Assembly (NCBI RefSeq): GCF_030682515.1
Contig: NZ_JAUXOD010000081.1
Location: 1 to 43,675 of the forward strand
DNA length: 43,675 nucleotides
Direction of reading: 5' to 3'
DNA from: Hoeflea sp.
GTDB lineage: Bacteria > Pseudomonadota > Alphaproteobacteria > Rhizobiales > Rhizobiaceae
The translations under genes and the position numbers were made by a program. The notes under the pieces are model-generated. The model worked only from the letters and a program-made list of their open reading frames with translations. It was not told the DNA's origin and searched no databases. This document shows, piece by piece, positions 8,807 to 17,281 of this stretch; the stretch's first letter is position 1; every line of letters begins with the position of its first letter.

Positions 8807-9262
8807 GTGGAAATGAACGGCGAAGAACGCATCGCGGCACCGCGCCAGCTCGTCTGGGAAGCGCTCAACGATCCCGAGATCCTCCGCGAATGCATCCCCG
8901 GCTGCCAGGAGCTCGAAAAGACCTCCGGGACGGAGCTGGCGGCGGTGGTCAAGGTCAAGATCGGCCCGGTGTCGGCGACCTTCAAGGGCGAGGTGACGCT
9001 CGAGAACATCAACGCGCCGGAAAGCTACACGATCTCGGGCGAGGGCAAGGGCGGCATCGCCGGCTTCGCCAAGGGCGGCGCCGACGTGAAGCTGGTCGAG
9101 GACGGCGCTGAGACGGTGCTGACCTATGACGTCAAGGCCCAGGTTGGCGGCAAGCTCGCCCAGCTCGGCTCCCGCCTGATTGATTCAACGTCGAAAAAGC
9201 TTGCCGGCCAGTTCTTCACCAAGTTCAACGAGGTGGTGAGCGCGAAGGCTGCGGGGGCGTAA
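8807..9262 (+). CDS. CoxG-family (SRPBCC) protein
   Basis: 151 residues, one START-like SRPBCC fold of the carbon-monoxide-dehydrogenase subunit G (CoxG) family. The start MNGEERIAAPRQLVWEALNDPEILRECIPGCQ is the family signature, and GGADVKL and GKLAQLGSRLIDSTSKKLAGQFF follow. CoxG helps CO dehydrogenase associate with the membrane, but stand-alone members far from cox genes, as here, have no proven role; lipid or menaquinone-like ligand binding is inferred from the fold. The GTG at 8807 has an excellent ribosome site (GGGAGGAGAA) at the right distance and is preferred over the ATG two codons later. No coxSLM genes are present. Confidence 0.85.
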   Translation: MEMNGEERIAAPRQLVWEALNDPEILRECIPGCQELEKTSGTELAAVVKVKIGPVSATFKGEVTLENINAPESYTISGEGKGGIAGFAKGGADVKLVEDGAETVLTYDVKAQVGGKLAQLGSRLIDSTSKKLAGQFFTKFNEVVSAKAAGA

Positions 9263-9275
9263 GCTATCAACCTCA

Positions 9276-9301
9276 GCGCTCACGAGGGATCCCGTGAGCG
9301 C
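9276..9301. terminator. Bidirectional hairpin between convergent genes
   Basis: GCGCTCACG (9276-9284) and CGTGAGCGC (9293-9301) form a perfect 9-bp stem with an 8-base loop, between the CoxG-family gene and the lapA-like gene that face each other. No T-run on either side. Confidence 0.6.
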
Positions 9302-9319
9302 GCCGTGATCGAGCACGAC

Positions 9320-9670
9320 TTACGCCGCGGTGCGCCTGTCCGGGGCGGGCAGGGCGGCGGCGATCTGCTGGGCTTTGGCCTTCTGGCGATCGGCTTCGCT
9401 GTGCCATTTGACGGCTTCCGAGGCCTGCACCCGCGCCTGCTTGCGGTGCTTGCCCTGCTTGACCCATGTGGCGAGCGACCCGATGACCATGCCCACGATC
9501 ATCGCCAGGAACAGGAACACGAAGAAAGGCAGGGTCACCGACAGCACCCGGTCGGTCGGATCGAACGGATTGAGCGCCAGCGTCACCGCGGCGCGGTTGG
9601 CCACCGAAAGCATGATCAGGATCACGCCCAGCGGGATGAGGATAGCCAAAACAACAATACGTTTGATCAT
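9320..9670 (-). CDS. lapA: LapA/DUF1049 family inner-membrane protein
   Basis: 116 residues with two hydrophobic segments (about 3-23 and 44-68), then a charged, Ala/Gln-rich cytoplasmic tail (KHRKQARVQASEAVKWHSEADRQKAKAQ) with coiled-coil character. This matches the LapA-domain family. In E. coli, LapA and LapB modulate LPS assembly by affecting LpxC turnover. Here only the membrane part is shared, so the symbol is by family. It lies 63 bases after ihfB, as in many proteobacteria, and is probably co-transcribed with sppA and ihfB. Confidence 0.75.
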   Translation of the reverse strand: MIKRIVVLAILIPLGVILIMLSVANRAAVTLALNPFDPTDRVLSVTLPFFVFLFLAMIVGMVIGSLATWVKQGKHRKQARVQASEAVKWHSEADRQKAKAQQIAAALPAPDRRTAA

Positions 9671-9733
9671 GTCATGTTCCAGTCTCGTTCAGGCGGTGAG
9701 CTGATGGTCCGGCTCGCCACCGCTTGGCGACGG

Positions 9734-10024
9734 TCAGTCCTCGCCGTTCGGATTGAGCCGCTCGCGCAGTTCCTTGCCGGTCTTGAAGAACGGCACCCAT
9801 TTTTCCTCGACGAACACCGGTTCCCCGGTGCGGGGATTGCGGCCGGACCGCGCCGGGCGGGACTTGACGGAGAACGCTCCGAAGCCGCGCAGTTCAACCC
9901 GGTTGCCCGCCGACAGAGCGTCCGTGATCTCGTCGAGCACGGCATTGACGATGTTTTCGACATCGCGATGGTAGAGATGCGGGTTCCTGGCTGCAACCGC
10001 TTGAACCAATTCCGATTTGATCAT
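9734..10024 (-). CDS. ihfB: Integration host factor subunit beta
   Basis: 96 residues, the usual length for this DNA-bending HU/IHF family member. [26 protein letters not shown] is typical of the beta subunit. The DNA-inserting arm carries [10 protein letters not shown] with the intercalating proline, and [13 protein letters not shown] precedes it. With IHF-alpha (not in the window) it bends DNA sharply at promoters and origins and assists sigma-54 activators; rpoN lies 3.5 kb away. The start ATG at 10024 has GGAGAGG nine bases upstream. It lies 15 bases after sppA in the same direction. Confidence 0.95.
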   Translation of the reverse strand: MIKSELVQAVAARNPHLYHRDVENIVNAVLDEITDALSAGNRVELRGFGAFSVKSRPARSGRNPRTGEPVFVEEKWVPFFKTGKELRERLNPNGED

Positions 10025-10039
10025 TTTGGTTAACCTCTC

Positions 10040-11005
10040 CTAGTCACGCTCCGGTTGTCCGCCAACCTGCCAAACCGACACAAGACCGTCAAGGAACAAC
10101 TTGCCGCCGGCTAGCCGGTCGATCTCGCTCGAGATGGTCAGCGGCGTACCGAGGACGTGCTGCAGAAGACCCGCGACGCCGCCGCCCAACAGCAGGCTCG
10201 ACGTCTCCTTCGCAGGCGCCCAGTCGACGATGTCGAGGCCGTCGGCCAGGCCGCGCGTCTTGAAATAGGCCCGGATTTCGGCCTCCCCGCCGAGCGCGTC
10301 CACCAGGCCGTTCTCGAGTCCCTGTCGACCGGTGAAGATCGATCCGTCGGCAAGCGCCAGCACCTGGGCGCGATCCATCTCGCGGCCCTCCGCCACCAGG
10401 TCGACGAACCAGTCATAGCTGTCGAGCACCATCGAGCGGATCATCGCCTTGGCCTCATCGCTGGCCTCATGGAAGGGCGAGGGTTCGGCCTTGAGCGGCG
10501 AGGACTTGATCGCCTCCAGCCGCACGCCGATCTTGTCGAGAAGCTCGCGCGCCTGGGCGTACTGGAAGATCACCCCGATGGAGCCGACGATCGAGCTCTC
10601 GCCGGCGACGATGTGGTCGGTGGAGGCGGCGATCATGTAGCCGGCGGAGGCCGCGAGCGTGTGGATGTCGGCGACCACAGGCTTGGCCTCGCCGGCCTTG
10701 ACCAGCGCGTTGTGGATCCGCTCGCCGCCATAGGTGGTGCCTCCGGGCGACGAGATCGAGACCACGATCCCCTTCGCCGCCTTGCTCTCGGCAGCCTCTT
10801 CGATCAGGTCGATCAGCTTCTGGTCGTCGACGATGACTCCGCTGATGTCGATCCGGGCGATGTGATCGCCGCGCCGGTTCGGGCCGTCCAGCTGCAGCGC
10901 CAGCCCGGCCACCATCGCAACCAGCGCCAGCACGGTCGTGATCCGCCAGAAACTGAGCTTGCGCCGGATCCGGCGGCGATCGGTGAGAAGTTCCGGGTCT
11001 GTCAC
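10040..11005 (-). CDS. sppA: Signal peptide peptidase SppA (S49 family)
   Basis: 321 residues, the short SppA form. An N-terminal membrane anchor (LSFWRITTVLALVAMVAGLAL) is followed by an S49 domain. VSISSPGGTTYGGERI is the substrate-strand/oxyanion region, GESSIVGSIGVIFQY carries the catalytic serine, and the following EAIKSSPLKAEPSPF carries the general-base lysine. It degrades cleaved signal peptides in the inner membrane. The frame continues up to 11119, but a GTG at 11005 preceded by GGAGAAA at ideal spacing is the likely start, giving TDPELLTDRRRIRRKLSFW before the anchor. First gene of an apparent sppA-ihfB-lapA operon. Confidence 0.9.
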   Translation of the reverse strand: MTDPELLTDRRRIRRKLSFWRITTVLALVAMVAGLALQLDGPNRRGDHIARIDISGVIVDDQKLIDLIEEAAESKAAKGIVVSISSPGGTTYGGERIHNALVKAGEAKPVVADIHTLAASAGYMIAASTDHIVAGESSIVGSIGVIFQYAQARELLDKIGVRLEAIKSSPLKAEPSPFHEASDEAKAMIRSMVLDSYDWFVDLVAEGREMDRAQVLALADGSIFTGRQGLENGLVDALGGEAEIRAYFKTRGLADGLDIVDWAPAKETSSLLLGGGVAGLLQHVLGTPLTISSEIDRLAGGKLFLDGLVSVWQVGGQPERD

Positions 11006-11093
11006 GAGGGTTTCTCCGATTGAAGCGTGGCCTGGATCATGGGGTGTCGAGGGGCACAAGCGGCGTGTGAAAATCGCCCGGTCCGGCATTGCT

Positions 11094-11119
11094 TTGCCAT
11101 TGCGGCCAATGCATGGCAA
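11094..11119. repeat. Inverted repeat in the sppA/lptC divergent region
   Basis: TTGCCAT (11094-11100) and ATGGCAA (11113-11119) are perfect 7-base inverted arms around 12 bases. It may be an operator for sppA or lptC, or chance. Otherwise the 240-base region between the two starts shows no clear -35/-10 pair. Confidence 0.3.
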
Positions 11120-11245
11120 TTTGTATCAACTGCTTCGCAAAATCACCATATTGGCATGCGAGGCCCTCGGCAACAGTCGCCCGGGTGTCCCAGACACGGA
11201 CCGGGTCCGGTCTGGCGCTGAAAACCCTTGGAACCGCAACTGCAC

Positions 11246-11926
11246 ATGACCGCATCGACAGTCTCAGAAATGCCGGGCAGCGGCGAATATGCCGGCCGGT
11301 CGCATGCCCAGTACCGGCTTGCGCAGAGACATTCCCGACGGGTCAGGATCCTCAAGCTCCTGCTGCCGCTCTCGGCGGCTCTGATCATGATCGCCTTTGT
11401 CGCCGTGTCCTGGATCGACACGCTGGGACCGGAGGGCGTGGCCGTCGAATCCGTCTCGCTCCGAGACGGAAAGCTCGTCATGCAGAACCCGGTGATGAGC
11501 GGTCAGGGATCCGATGCCCGGCCCTACAGCATGCGCGCCGCCCGCGCGATCCAGGATCTGACCACGCCCGATGTCATCGCGCTTGAGGAAATCGTCGCCG
11601 ATCTGCCTGTTTCCAATGGAGACAAGGCCACCCTCAACGCCTTGAGCGGCCTCTATAACCGGGTCGCGCAGACGCTGGTGTTCGACAAGGCCTTCACCGT
11701 GACCAGCGAGGCCGGAATGGAAGCCAGTCTGCAGTCGGCCGACATCGATCTGGAGGAGGGCAATCTGGAGACGTCCGACCCGGTTTCGATCCGGTCCCCC
11801 GAGGCCTCCGTGGTTGCGCAATCCATGAAGATGCAGGATAAGGGCCGCGTCATCATTTTCCAGGACAAGGTCCGCATGACGATCAACCCCTCGGCGCTCA
11901 AGCCGAAGGATGGAGCGACGAACTGA
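11246..11926 (+). CDS. lptC: LPS export ABC transporter periplasmic protein LptC
   Basis: 226 residues. One N-terminal membrane anchor (ILKLLLPLSAALIMIAFVAVSWI, about 35-57) is followed by a periplasmic beta-jellyroll. The sequence diverges much from E. coli LptC, as usual in rhizobia. DKATLNALSGLYNR and the C-terminal FQDKVRMTINPS fit the alphaproteobacterial branch. LptC receives LPS from the LptB2FG extractor and hands it to LptA. The ATG at 11246 is chosen over a TTG six codons upstream (11228); neither has a strong ribosome site. It is directly followed by lptA and lptB, which fixes the assignment. Confidence 0.88.
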   Translation: MTASTVSEMPGSGEYAGRSHAQYRLAQRHSRRVRILKLLLPLSAALIMIAFVAVSWIDTLGPEGVAVESVSLRDGKLVMQNPVMSGQGSDARPYSMRAARAIQDLTTPDVIALEEIVADLPVSNGDKATLNALSGLYNRVAQTLVFDKAFTVTSEAGMEASLQSADIDLEEGNLETSDPVSIRSPEASVVAQSMKMQDKGRVIIFQDKVRMTINPSALKPKDGATN

Positions 11927-11927
11927 T

Positions 11928-12482
11928 ATGGCAAGAAGCGCAGCGTTTGTCCTGAAAGTCGCGGTGGCGGTGATTGCCGCCGGGCTCGTCCTGCCTGCAC
12001 CTGCAGCCTTTGCCCAGGGCACCGAAAGACGGATGCAGGGCCTGGCGCTCTCCAATGACGAGCCGATCCAGATCGAAAGCGACGAGCTCAAGATCGACGA
12101 GGGGACCAGCAAGGCCACCTTCACCGGCAACGTCAAGGTGGTGCAGGGCGACACCTTGCTGCAGGCGGGCCGGATGGTCGTCAATTACGACGGGGATGGC
12201 GGCTCCGTCTCCTCGGGCTCCGCCCAGATCCGCGAGATCGAGCTCTACGACAAGGTGTTCATCCAGGCCGATACCCAGACCGCCACCGCCGACACCGGCA
12301 ATTTCAACATGCTCAACGAGGTGCTCGTGCTGTCGGGCGAGAAGGTTGTGCTCACCGACGCGGAAAATGTCTTCATCGGCTGCAAGCTGACAGTCAGCAT
12401 GAAGGACGGCCAGGCCAAGCTCGACAGCTGCGGCGGGCGGGTCATGATCCAGCTTGACCCGAAGTCGCGACCCCAGCCGTGA
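11928..12482 (+). CDS. lptA: LPS transport periplasmic protein LptA
   Basis: 184 residues with a clear Sec signal peptide ([25 protein letters not shown], cut after AFA). The OstA/LptA jellyroll follows: [31 protein letters not shown], then the repeated strands to about residue 175. LptA bridges the periplasm from LptC to LptD. The ATG at 11928 lies one base after the lptC stop, with GGAG upstream; an ATG at 11910 inside lptC is less likely because it would put charged residues before the signal peptide. The 3' end overlaps the GTG of lptB by four bases. Confidence 0.92.
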   Translation: MARSAAFVLKVAVAVIAAGLVLPAPAAFAQGTERRMQGLALSNDEPIQIESDELKIDEGTSKATFTGNVKVVQGDTLLQAGRMVVNYDGDGGSVSSGSAQIREIELYDKVFIQADTQTATADTGNFNMLNEVLVLSGEKVVLTDAENVFIGCKLTVSMKDGQAKLDSCGGRVMIQLDPKSRPQP

Positions 12483-13285
12483 TCCGTGCGATTTTTTCAT
12501 CGCTTGGCGGAAAACGCGACGACGCCGGCCATGCGCGGGGCCCGGAACATGCGACCCGCTATGACGGGACGCTGATCGCCCGCAATCTGACCAAGTCCTA
12601 CAAGTCGCGGCGCGTGGTCGACGGCGTCTCGCTCGGCGTGCGCCGGGGCGAGGCGGTGGGCCTGCTCGGCCCCAACGGGGCGGGCAAGACCACCTGCTTC
12701 TACATGATCACAGGGCTGGTGCCGGTTGACGCGGGCACCATCGAGATCGACGGGCACGACGTGTCCACCCTGCCGATGTACCGCCGCGCCCGGCTCGGCG
12801 TCGGCTATCTGCCGCAGGAAGCCTCGATCTTCCGCGGCCTGAGCGTCGAGGCCAATATCCGCGCGGTCCTTGAAGTCGTCGAGCCGAACCGCGCCAGGCG
12901 CGAGGAAAAGCTCGACAGCCTGCTCGAGGAATTCCACATCTCGCATCTGCGCAAGGCGGCGTCGATCTCGCTGTCGGGCGGGGAGCGGCGCCGGCTCGAG
13001 ATCGCCCGGGCGCTGGCGTCGGACCCGACCTTCATGTTGCTCGACGAGCCCTTCGCCGGGGTTGATCCGATCGCTGTCGCCGACATCCAGGACCTGGTCC
13101 GCCATCTCACCCGCCGGGGCATCGGCGTGCTGATCACCGATCACAATGTGCGCGAAACGCTGGGCCTCATCGACCGCGCCTACATCATGAATGCCGGCGT
13201 GCTGCTGACCCACGGACGCCCCGCCGACATCGTCGCCAATGCCGATGTGCGCAGGCTTTACCTCGGCGAGCAATTCTCCCTCTGA
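12479..13285 (+). CDS. lptB: LPS export ABC transporter ATPase LptB
   Basis: 268 residues. Walker [11 protein letters not shown]-loop [11 protein letters not shown] signature LSGGERRR, Walker [14 protein letters not shown] and H-loop ITDHNVRET are all intact. The FAGVDPIAV and DHNVRETL sequences are diagnostic of LptB over other ATPases. The first ~30 residues are an extension relative to E. coli LptB (241 residues), as in other rhizobia. It powers LPS extraction by LptFG, which are encoded elsewhere. It starts at a GTG overlapping the lptA stop (GTGA). Confidence 0.95.
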   Translation: MIRAIFSSLGGKRDDAGHARGPEHATRYDGTLIARNLTKSYKSRRVVDGVSLGVRRGEAVGLLGPNGAGKTTCFYMITGLVPVDAGTIEIDGHDVSTLPMYRRARLGVGYLPQEASIFRGLSVEANIRAVLEVVEPNRARREEKLDSLLEEFHISHLRKAASISLSGGERRRLEIARALASDPTFMLLDEPFAGVDPIAVADIQDLVRHLTRRGIGVLITDHNVRETLGLIDRAYIMNAGVLLTHGRPADIVANADVRRLYLGEQFSL

Positions 13286-13377
13286 TCCCCCTTACGACGG
13301 CAAACCTCCGGTTTGGGGCCCATGCGGCATTGTTTTGCCCGCCGGCCGGCCGCTTTTACCCTGTTGCCAGCTCCTAC

Positions 13378-13406
13378 TTGACCCGAAGGAAGAAAAAAGC
13401 AATTTT
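13378..13406 (+). promoter_or_regulatory. Candidate promoter upstream of rpoN
   Basis: TTGACC (13378-13383), 17 bases, then AATTTT (13401-13406). The -35 box is good and the -10 box poor. It sits in the 232-base gap between lptB and rpoN, where a separate rpoN promoter would be expected. Confidence 0.3.
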
Positions 13407-13517
13407 TGGGCCAGATGGGTCGATGGCGTGCCGGTAGCGGCGCCCGGGGACAGGGAACGGGAAGACCGCGTCACCGCGCCCGGCCCCTGATCGGCCCGAG
13501 GGGAGTAGTGCGTAGCC

Positions 13518-15071
13518 ATGGCGTTGTCAGCCGGACTTCAATTGCGTCAGAGCCAGTCGCTGGTGATGACGCCGCAGCTGATGCAGTCGATCCGGCTGCT
13601 CCAGTTCAGCCATGTCGAGCTCACCCGGTTCATCGAGCAGGAAGTCGAGCGCAATCCGCTGCTCGAACTCATCTCCCCCGACTCCGACGCGGCGGACGCC
13701 GGCGCCGATGTGGCTGGCGACCTGCCCGAGACCCGCGCGGCCGTGTCGGACATGGGCGAGGATGCGGCCTGGACCGGGACGGCGGAAAACCAGGCCGAAC
13801 GCATGAGCTCGGAGATCGACGGGCGCTACGAGAATGTCTTCCCCGACGATCATGGCGTCGAGCGGGTGGAGGCGCCCGAATTCATCGACAACTGGAAATC
13901 GATGCCCGGCAGCGACGGCGGTCACGCCAGCGATGGCTATGATCTCGATGATTTCGCCGCCCGCGCGCCGACCTTGCGCGATCACGTGGCCGAGCAGATC
14001 GCCTTTGCCTTTTTCGATCCGGCCGAGCGGCTGATCGCCACCGAACTCGCCGACCAGCTTGATGCCGCGGGCTATGTGACCGGCGAACTCGATGAAACCA
14101 CCGAGCGGCTGGGCGCCGACCCGGCCCGGGTCGAGGCGGTGCTGGCCCGGCTGCAGGAATTCGAGCCGGCGGGGATCTTTGCCCGGTCGCTGTCGGAATG
14201 CCTTTCCCTGCAGCTCGCGCGCAAGGACCGGCTCGATCCGGCGATGGCCGCCCTCGTCGGCAATCTCGAGCTGCTGGCGCGGCGCGATTTTGCGGCGCTC
14301 ACGCGGATCTGCGGTGTCGATGAGGAAGACCTGCTTGAAATGATGGCCGAGATCCGGGCGCTGGATCCCAAGCCCGGCACGCGCTTCGAGACCGGCTCAA
14401 GCGAAATGATCGTGCCCGATGTCTCGGTGCGGCCTGCCTCCGACGGCGGCTGGACCATTGAGCTCAACCCGGACACGCTGCCGCGGGTGCTCGTCAACCA
14501 GACCTATTTCGCCTCCGTGAGCGGCAAGATGGCCAGGAATGCGGCGGGTCAGGACTTTCTGAGCGAATGCCTGCAGACCGCCAACTGGCTGGCGCGCTCG
14601 CTCGACCAGCGCGCCCGCACCATCATGAAGGTGGCCACCGAGATCGTTCGCCAGCAGGACGCCTTCCTGCTCCATGGCGTCGATCACCTGCGCCCGCTCA
14701 ATCTCAAATCCGTGGCCGAGGCGATCGGCATGCATGAATCCACCGTCAGCCGCGTCACCTCCAACAAATACATGATCACGCCGCGCGGCGTCTTCGAGCT
14801 CAAATATTTCTTCACCGTCTCCATTGCCTCGGCCCAGGCCGGCGGCGACGCCCATTCGGCCGAATCCGTCCGCCACCGCATCCGCGTGCTGGTCGAGCAG
14901 GAGGCGCCCGAGGCGGTGCTGTCCGACGATGATCTGGTCGATCTGCTCAAGCAGGCCGGAATCGAGATCGCGCGGCGGACCGTGGCCAAATACCGCGAGG
15001 CCATGGCGATTCCCTCCTCGGTCCAGCGCCGCCGCGAGAAGCGCGCCCGCGCCCGCGCCGCCGCGGTCTGA
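13518..15071 (+). CDS. rpoN: RNA polymerase sigma-54 factor
   Basis: 517 residues, normal length. Region I is the glutamine-rich LRQSQSLVMTPQLMQSIRLLQFS followed by ELTRFIEQEVERNPLLE. An acidic region II follows, then the core-binding domain (about 120-330), the helix-turn-helix (SVAEAIGMHESTVSRVTSNKYM), and the RpoN box ARRTVAKYREAMAIPSS near the C-terminus that reads the -24 element. Sigma-54 needs AAA+ activators and drives nitrogen-assimilation, C4-dicarboxylate and other genes. It lies between lptB and hpf-ptsN, the conserved proteobacterial arrangement that ties sigma-54 to the nitrogen PTS. A GGGGAG lies 13 bases upstream of the ATG, a little far. Confidence 0.97.
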   Translation: MALSAGLQLRQSQSLVMTPQLMQSIRLLQFSHVELTRFIEQEVERNPLLELISPDSDAADAGADVAGDLPETRAAVSDMGEDAAWTGTAENQAERMSSEIDGRYENVFPDDHGVERVEAPEFIDNWKSMPGSDGGHASDGYDLDDFAARAPTLRDHVAEQIAFAFFDPAERLIATELADQLDAAGYVTGELDETTERLGADPARVEAVLARLQEFEPAGIFARSLSECLSLQLARKDRLDPAMAALVGNLELLARRDFAALTRICGVDEEDLLEMMAEIRALDPKPGTRFETGSSEMIVPDVSVRPASDGGWTIELNPDTLPRVLVNQTYFASVSGKMARNAAGQDFLSECLQTANWLARSLDQRARTIMKVATEIVRQQDAFLLHGVDHLRPLNLKSVAEAIGMHESTVSRVTSNKYMITPRGVFELKYFFTVSIASAQAGGDAHSAESVRHRIRVLVEQEAPEAVLSDDDLVDLLKQAGIEIARRTVAKYREAMAIPSSVQRRREKRARARAAAV

Positions 15072-15255
15072 CCGGGACAGGGCAATCCCCTGAAATCGCT
15101 GCTGAAATAAGCAAGGACCGTGCCAAACTTGACAGGTTGGGCGCATCGGCGTAGAAGCCGCTCCGCACCGGGCAGGAAAGAAACGCGGACCCCGGCGGCC
15201 GGATCTGTCAAGTGAAAAATTGCTTGGACCGGAGCAATTGACCGCCGTCAGCCGC

Positions 15256-15284
15256 TTGGATGCGCGTGACGCTTGGCTTAGACT
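15256..15284 (+). promoter_or_regulatory. Candidate sigma-70 promoter of hpf
   Basis: TTGGAT (15256-15261), a 17-base spacer, and TAGACT (15279-15284), ending 34 bases before the hpf start. It would let hpf be transcribed apart from rpoN, consistent with stationary-phase control of hibernation factors. Confidence 0.5.
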
Positions 15285-15318
15285 AAATCCCCAAGTCAAA
15301 AATAAGAAGGGACTATCC

Positions 15319-15891
15319 ATGAGCGTGCGAGTGTCGGGTAAGCATATGGAAATCGGCGAGTCGTTCCGGACCCGCATCGAAGATCAGATCACGGGAGCCG
15401 TCCGCAAATATTACGACGGCGGCTTTTCGAGTCACGTGATCGTGGAGAAATCCGGATCGAGGTTCACCGCCGATTGCAAGATTCACCTGGATACCGGTGT
15501 CGTGCTGCATGCGACGGGCGACTCCCAGGATCCGCAGCCGGCGTTTGACGCCGCTGCCGAGCGCGTCGAGAAGCGGCTGCGCCGCTACAAGCGCCGCCTC
15601 AAGGATCATCACGCTAACGGCCAGCAGACCAATGCCCAGCTCGCTTACGCGGTGGTGGATTCAGCCAATGACGATGTCGAGGAAGTGCCGGTCGATTACG
15701 CGCCGGCAATCATCGCAGAAAGCACCAAGCAGCTGGTCACCATGACGGTGGCCCGCGCGGTCATGGCGCTCGACATGACCGATGAGCGGATCCTGATGTT
15801 CCGCAATGCGGGCAACGATGCGCTCAATGTGGTATATCGCCGCGACGACGGCAATATCGGCTGGATTGACGCCGGCGGGGCGAAAACCTGA
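15319..15891 (+). CDS. hpf: Long-form ribosome hibernation promoting factor
   Basis: 190 residues, the long HPF form. The N-terminal domain (about 1-105) is the sigma-54 modulation/S30EA fold that sits in the decoding channel: VRVSGKHMEIGESFRTRIEDQI, then ERVEKRLRRYKRRLKDH. A linker leads to the C-terminal dimerisation domain (about 130-188: IIAESTKQLVTMTVARAVMALDMTD, MFRNAGNDALNVVYRRDDGNIGWID) that pairs two 70S ribosomes into 100S particles. The ATG at 15319 has AAGGGA seven bases upstream; an open extension upstream to 15220 has no such signal and would run through the promoter. It is followed by a hairpin and then ptsN. Confidence 0.95.
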   Translation: MSVRVSGKHMEIGESFRTRIEDQITGAVRKYYDGGFSSHVIVEKSGSRFTADCKIHLDTGVVLHATGDSQDPQPAFDAAAERVEKRLRRYKRRLKDHHANGQQTNAQLAYAVVDSANDDVEEVPVDYAPAIIAESTKQLVTMTVARAVMALDMTDERILMFRNAGNDALNVVYRRDDGNIGWIDAGGAKT

Positions 15892-15916
15892 CGGCGCTGT
15901 AGCGGATATGATATCA

Positions 15917-15952
15917 GCCAAGCGGGTCCTGCACGGCATGGATCCGCTTGGC
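15917..15952 (+). terminator. Hairpin between hpf and ptsN
   Basis: GCCAAGCGGGTCC (15917-15929) pairs with GGATCCGCTTGGC (15940-15952): 13 bp with one G-U pair and a 10-base loop. Only a weak pyrimidine tract follows, so it may act as a partial terminator or as an mRNA-stability element that sets the hpf:ptsN ratio. Confidence 0.6.
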
Positions 15953-16014
15953 CCAGCCTTTGCATGAAGCGAACAGGGTTGCCCGCACCGCGGGCCCGGA
16001 ACAAGGAACGTGAC

Positions 16015-16479
16015 ATGGCGCTTGCTGATCTGATTGCGCAGAACTCTGTTCTGCCTGCGCTCAAGGCAAACTCCAAGAAGCAGCTGTTGCAGGAACTGGC
16101 GGCCAAGGCCTCGGAAGTCACCGGACTGAGCGAGCGCGAGGTGTTCGACGTCATCCTCCAGCGCGAACGGCTCGGCTCCACCGGCGTTGGCAACGGCATT
16201 GCCATTCCCCATGGCAAGCTTGCGAGCCTTGATCATATCGTCGGCGTGTTCGCGCGCCTCGATCATCCGGTGGATTTCGAGGCCCTGGACGATCAGCCCG
16301 TCGATCTGGTGTTCCTGCTGCTCGCACCTGAAGGCGCCGGCGCCGATCACCTCAAGGCGCTGTCGCGGATTGCCCGCGTCATGCGCGACAGCGAGATGGT
16401 TGCCAAGCTGCGCGCCACCGACAGCGCAGCCTCGCTGTACGCGTTTCTAACCGGCGAGACCGCGTCCAACGCCGCCTGA
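16015..16479 (+). CDS. ptsN: PTS IIA-like nitrogen regulatory protein PtsN (EIIA-Ntr)
   Basis: 154 residues, one EIIA domain of the mannitol/fructose class. NGIAIPHGKLASLDHIVGVFARLDHPVDFEALDDQPVDLVFLLLAPEGAGADHLKALSRIA contains the phospho-accepting histidine in AIPHGK. It is the end acceptor of the EI-Ntr/NPr phosphorelay and, by its phosphorylation state, controls potassium transport, carbon and nitrogen metabolism in rhizobia. The start at 16015 has AAGGAA upstream; the frame extends to 15964 without support. It is the last gene of the lpt-rpoN-hpf-ptsN block and faces the DUF1150 gene. Confidence 0.95.
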   Translation: MALADLIAQNSVLPALKANSKKQLLQELAAKASEVTGLSEREVFDVILQRERLGSTGVGNGIAIPHGKLASLDHIVGVFARLDHPVDFEALDDQPVDLVFLLLAPEGAGADHLKALSRIARVMRDSEMVAKLRATDSAASLYAFLTGETASNAA

Positions 16480-16531
16480 CCACTCCAGGGGCGACCCGAC
16501 TGCCGGAGGCTGGACGGGACAGTGCCCAGAG

Positions 16532-16789
16532 TCAGTGCAGGGAAACGGTTTTCAACTCATCCTCGGCCGCGCGGTAGAATGTGCTCGACCGGTTGTCAGT
16601 CAGCAGGATCGGCGTTCCGTCGGCGCCGAAAAGCGCCCAGAGTTCAAGCCCGGGATCGAGTTCGGGGGCTTCGGGAAAGCGGGCGCTGACCTCTTCGGAG
16701 CGCATCTTGCGGATGTAGCCAACCTTGCCGGCGCCGAGCAGGGCCAGGTCATGGGCGGACAATCGGGGTTTTCCAGCTTTGGCAATCAT
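16532..16789 (-). CDS. DUF1150 family small protein
   Basis: 85 residues, of the DUF1150 family found in Alphaproteobacteria. The sequence KPRLSAHDLALLGAGKVGYIRKMRSEEV, then LWALFGADGTPILLTDNRSSTFYRAAEDELKTVSLH, is the typical pattern. Function unknown. It lies 55 bases after the hsp20 gene in the same direction, a pairing seen widely in this class, so it is probably made in the same heat-induced transcript. A strong ribosome site (GGAGGAAA) precedes the ATG. Confidence 0.85.
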   Translation of the reverse strand: MIAKAGKPRLSAHDLALLGAGKVGYIRKMRSEEVSARFPEAPELDPGLELWALFGADGTPILLTDNRSSTFYRAAEDELKTVSLH

Positions 16790-16844
16790 TACGATTTCCT
16801 CCGGTGAGTGGCAGGAAACTTCCTGTTGGAATGAACCATGGTCT

Positions 16845-17276
16845 TCAGTCTCGAACCGAAATGTTAATTTTCCGCACCATGCGCTCCGGTTCGGGGCGAA
16901 TTAGATCGACGGAAAGCAATCCGTTCTTCAACTCGGCGCAGGTGACCTGCATGCCGTCGGCCAGCACGAACATGCGCTGGAACTGGCGCGCGGCGATGCC
17001 GCGGTGCAGGTATTCGCGCCCGTCGGTGTCCGCCTGGCGGCCGCGGATGACGAGCTGGTTTTCCTCCGTGGTGATCTCGAGATCCTCGTCGCGGAAGCCT
17101 GCAACCGCCAGCGTGATCCTGAGCCGTTCGGCGTTGCAGCCGTCGGAGGAGGCGCGGATGCGCTCGATATTGTAGGGCGGGTAACCTTCCGACCCCTTGG
17201 CGATCCGCTCCAGGGTCTTTTCCATGGTGTCAAAGCCCAGCATCAGCGGGCTCGAAAAGGGCGTCATGCGAGACAT
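16845..17276 (-). CDS. Small heat-shock protein, Hsp20/IbpA family
   Basis: 143 residues. The alpha-crystallin domain covers about residues 37-135, from YNIERI through LRITLAVAGFRDEDLEITTEENQLVIRGRQ, to the C-terminal strand AELKNGLLSVDLIRPEPERMVRKINI. The N-terminal arm (PLMLGFDTMEKTLERI) matches class A rhizobial sHsps. It binds unfolding proteins without ATP and passes them to DnaK/ClpB. Its leader folds into a ROSE-like RNA thermometer that hides the AGGA ribosome site, so translation is expected to rise with temperature. Followed by the DUF1150 gene. Confidence 0.93.
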   Translation of the reverse strand: MSRMTPFSSPLMLGFDTMEKTLERIAKGSEGYPPYNIERIRASSDGCNAERLRITLAVAGFRDEDLEITTEENQLVIRGRQADTDGREYLHRGIAARQFQRMFVLADGMQVTCAELKNGLLSVDLIRPEPERMVRKINISVRD

Positions 17277-17281
17277 GGCTT

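Noticed and set aside
8649-8840. 64-codon N-terminal extension of the RlmI-like methyltransferase
   Set aside because: It has no ATG, would cover the promoter and start of the divergent CoxG-family gene, and a TTG with a ribosome site explains the start better.
8807-9262. CO dehydrogenase cluster suggested by the CoxG-family gene
   Set aside because: No coxS, coxM, coxL, coxD or coxE homologue is in the window; stand-alone CoxG-like genes are common.
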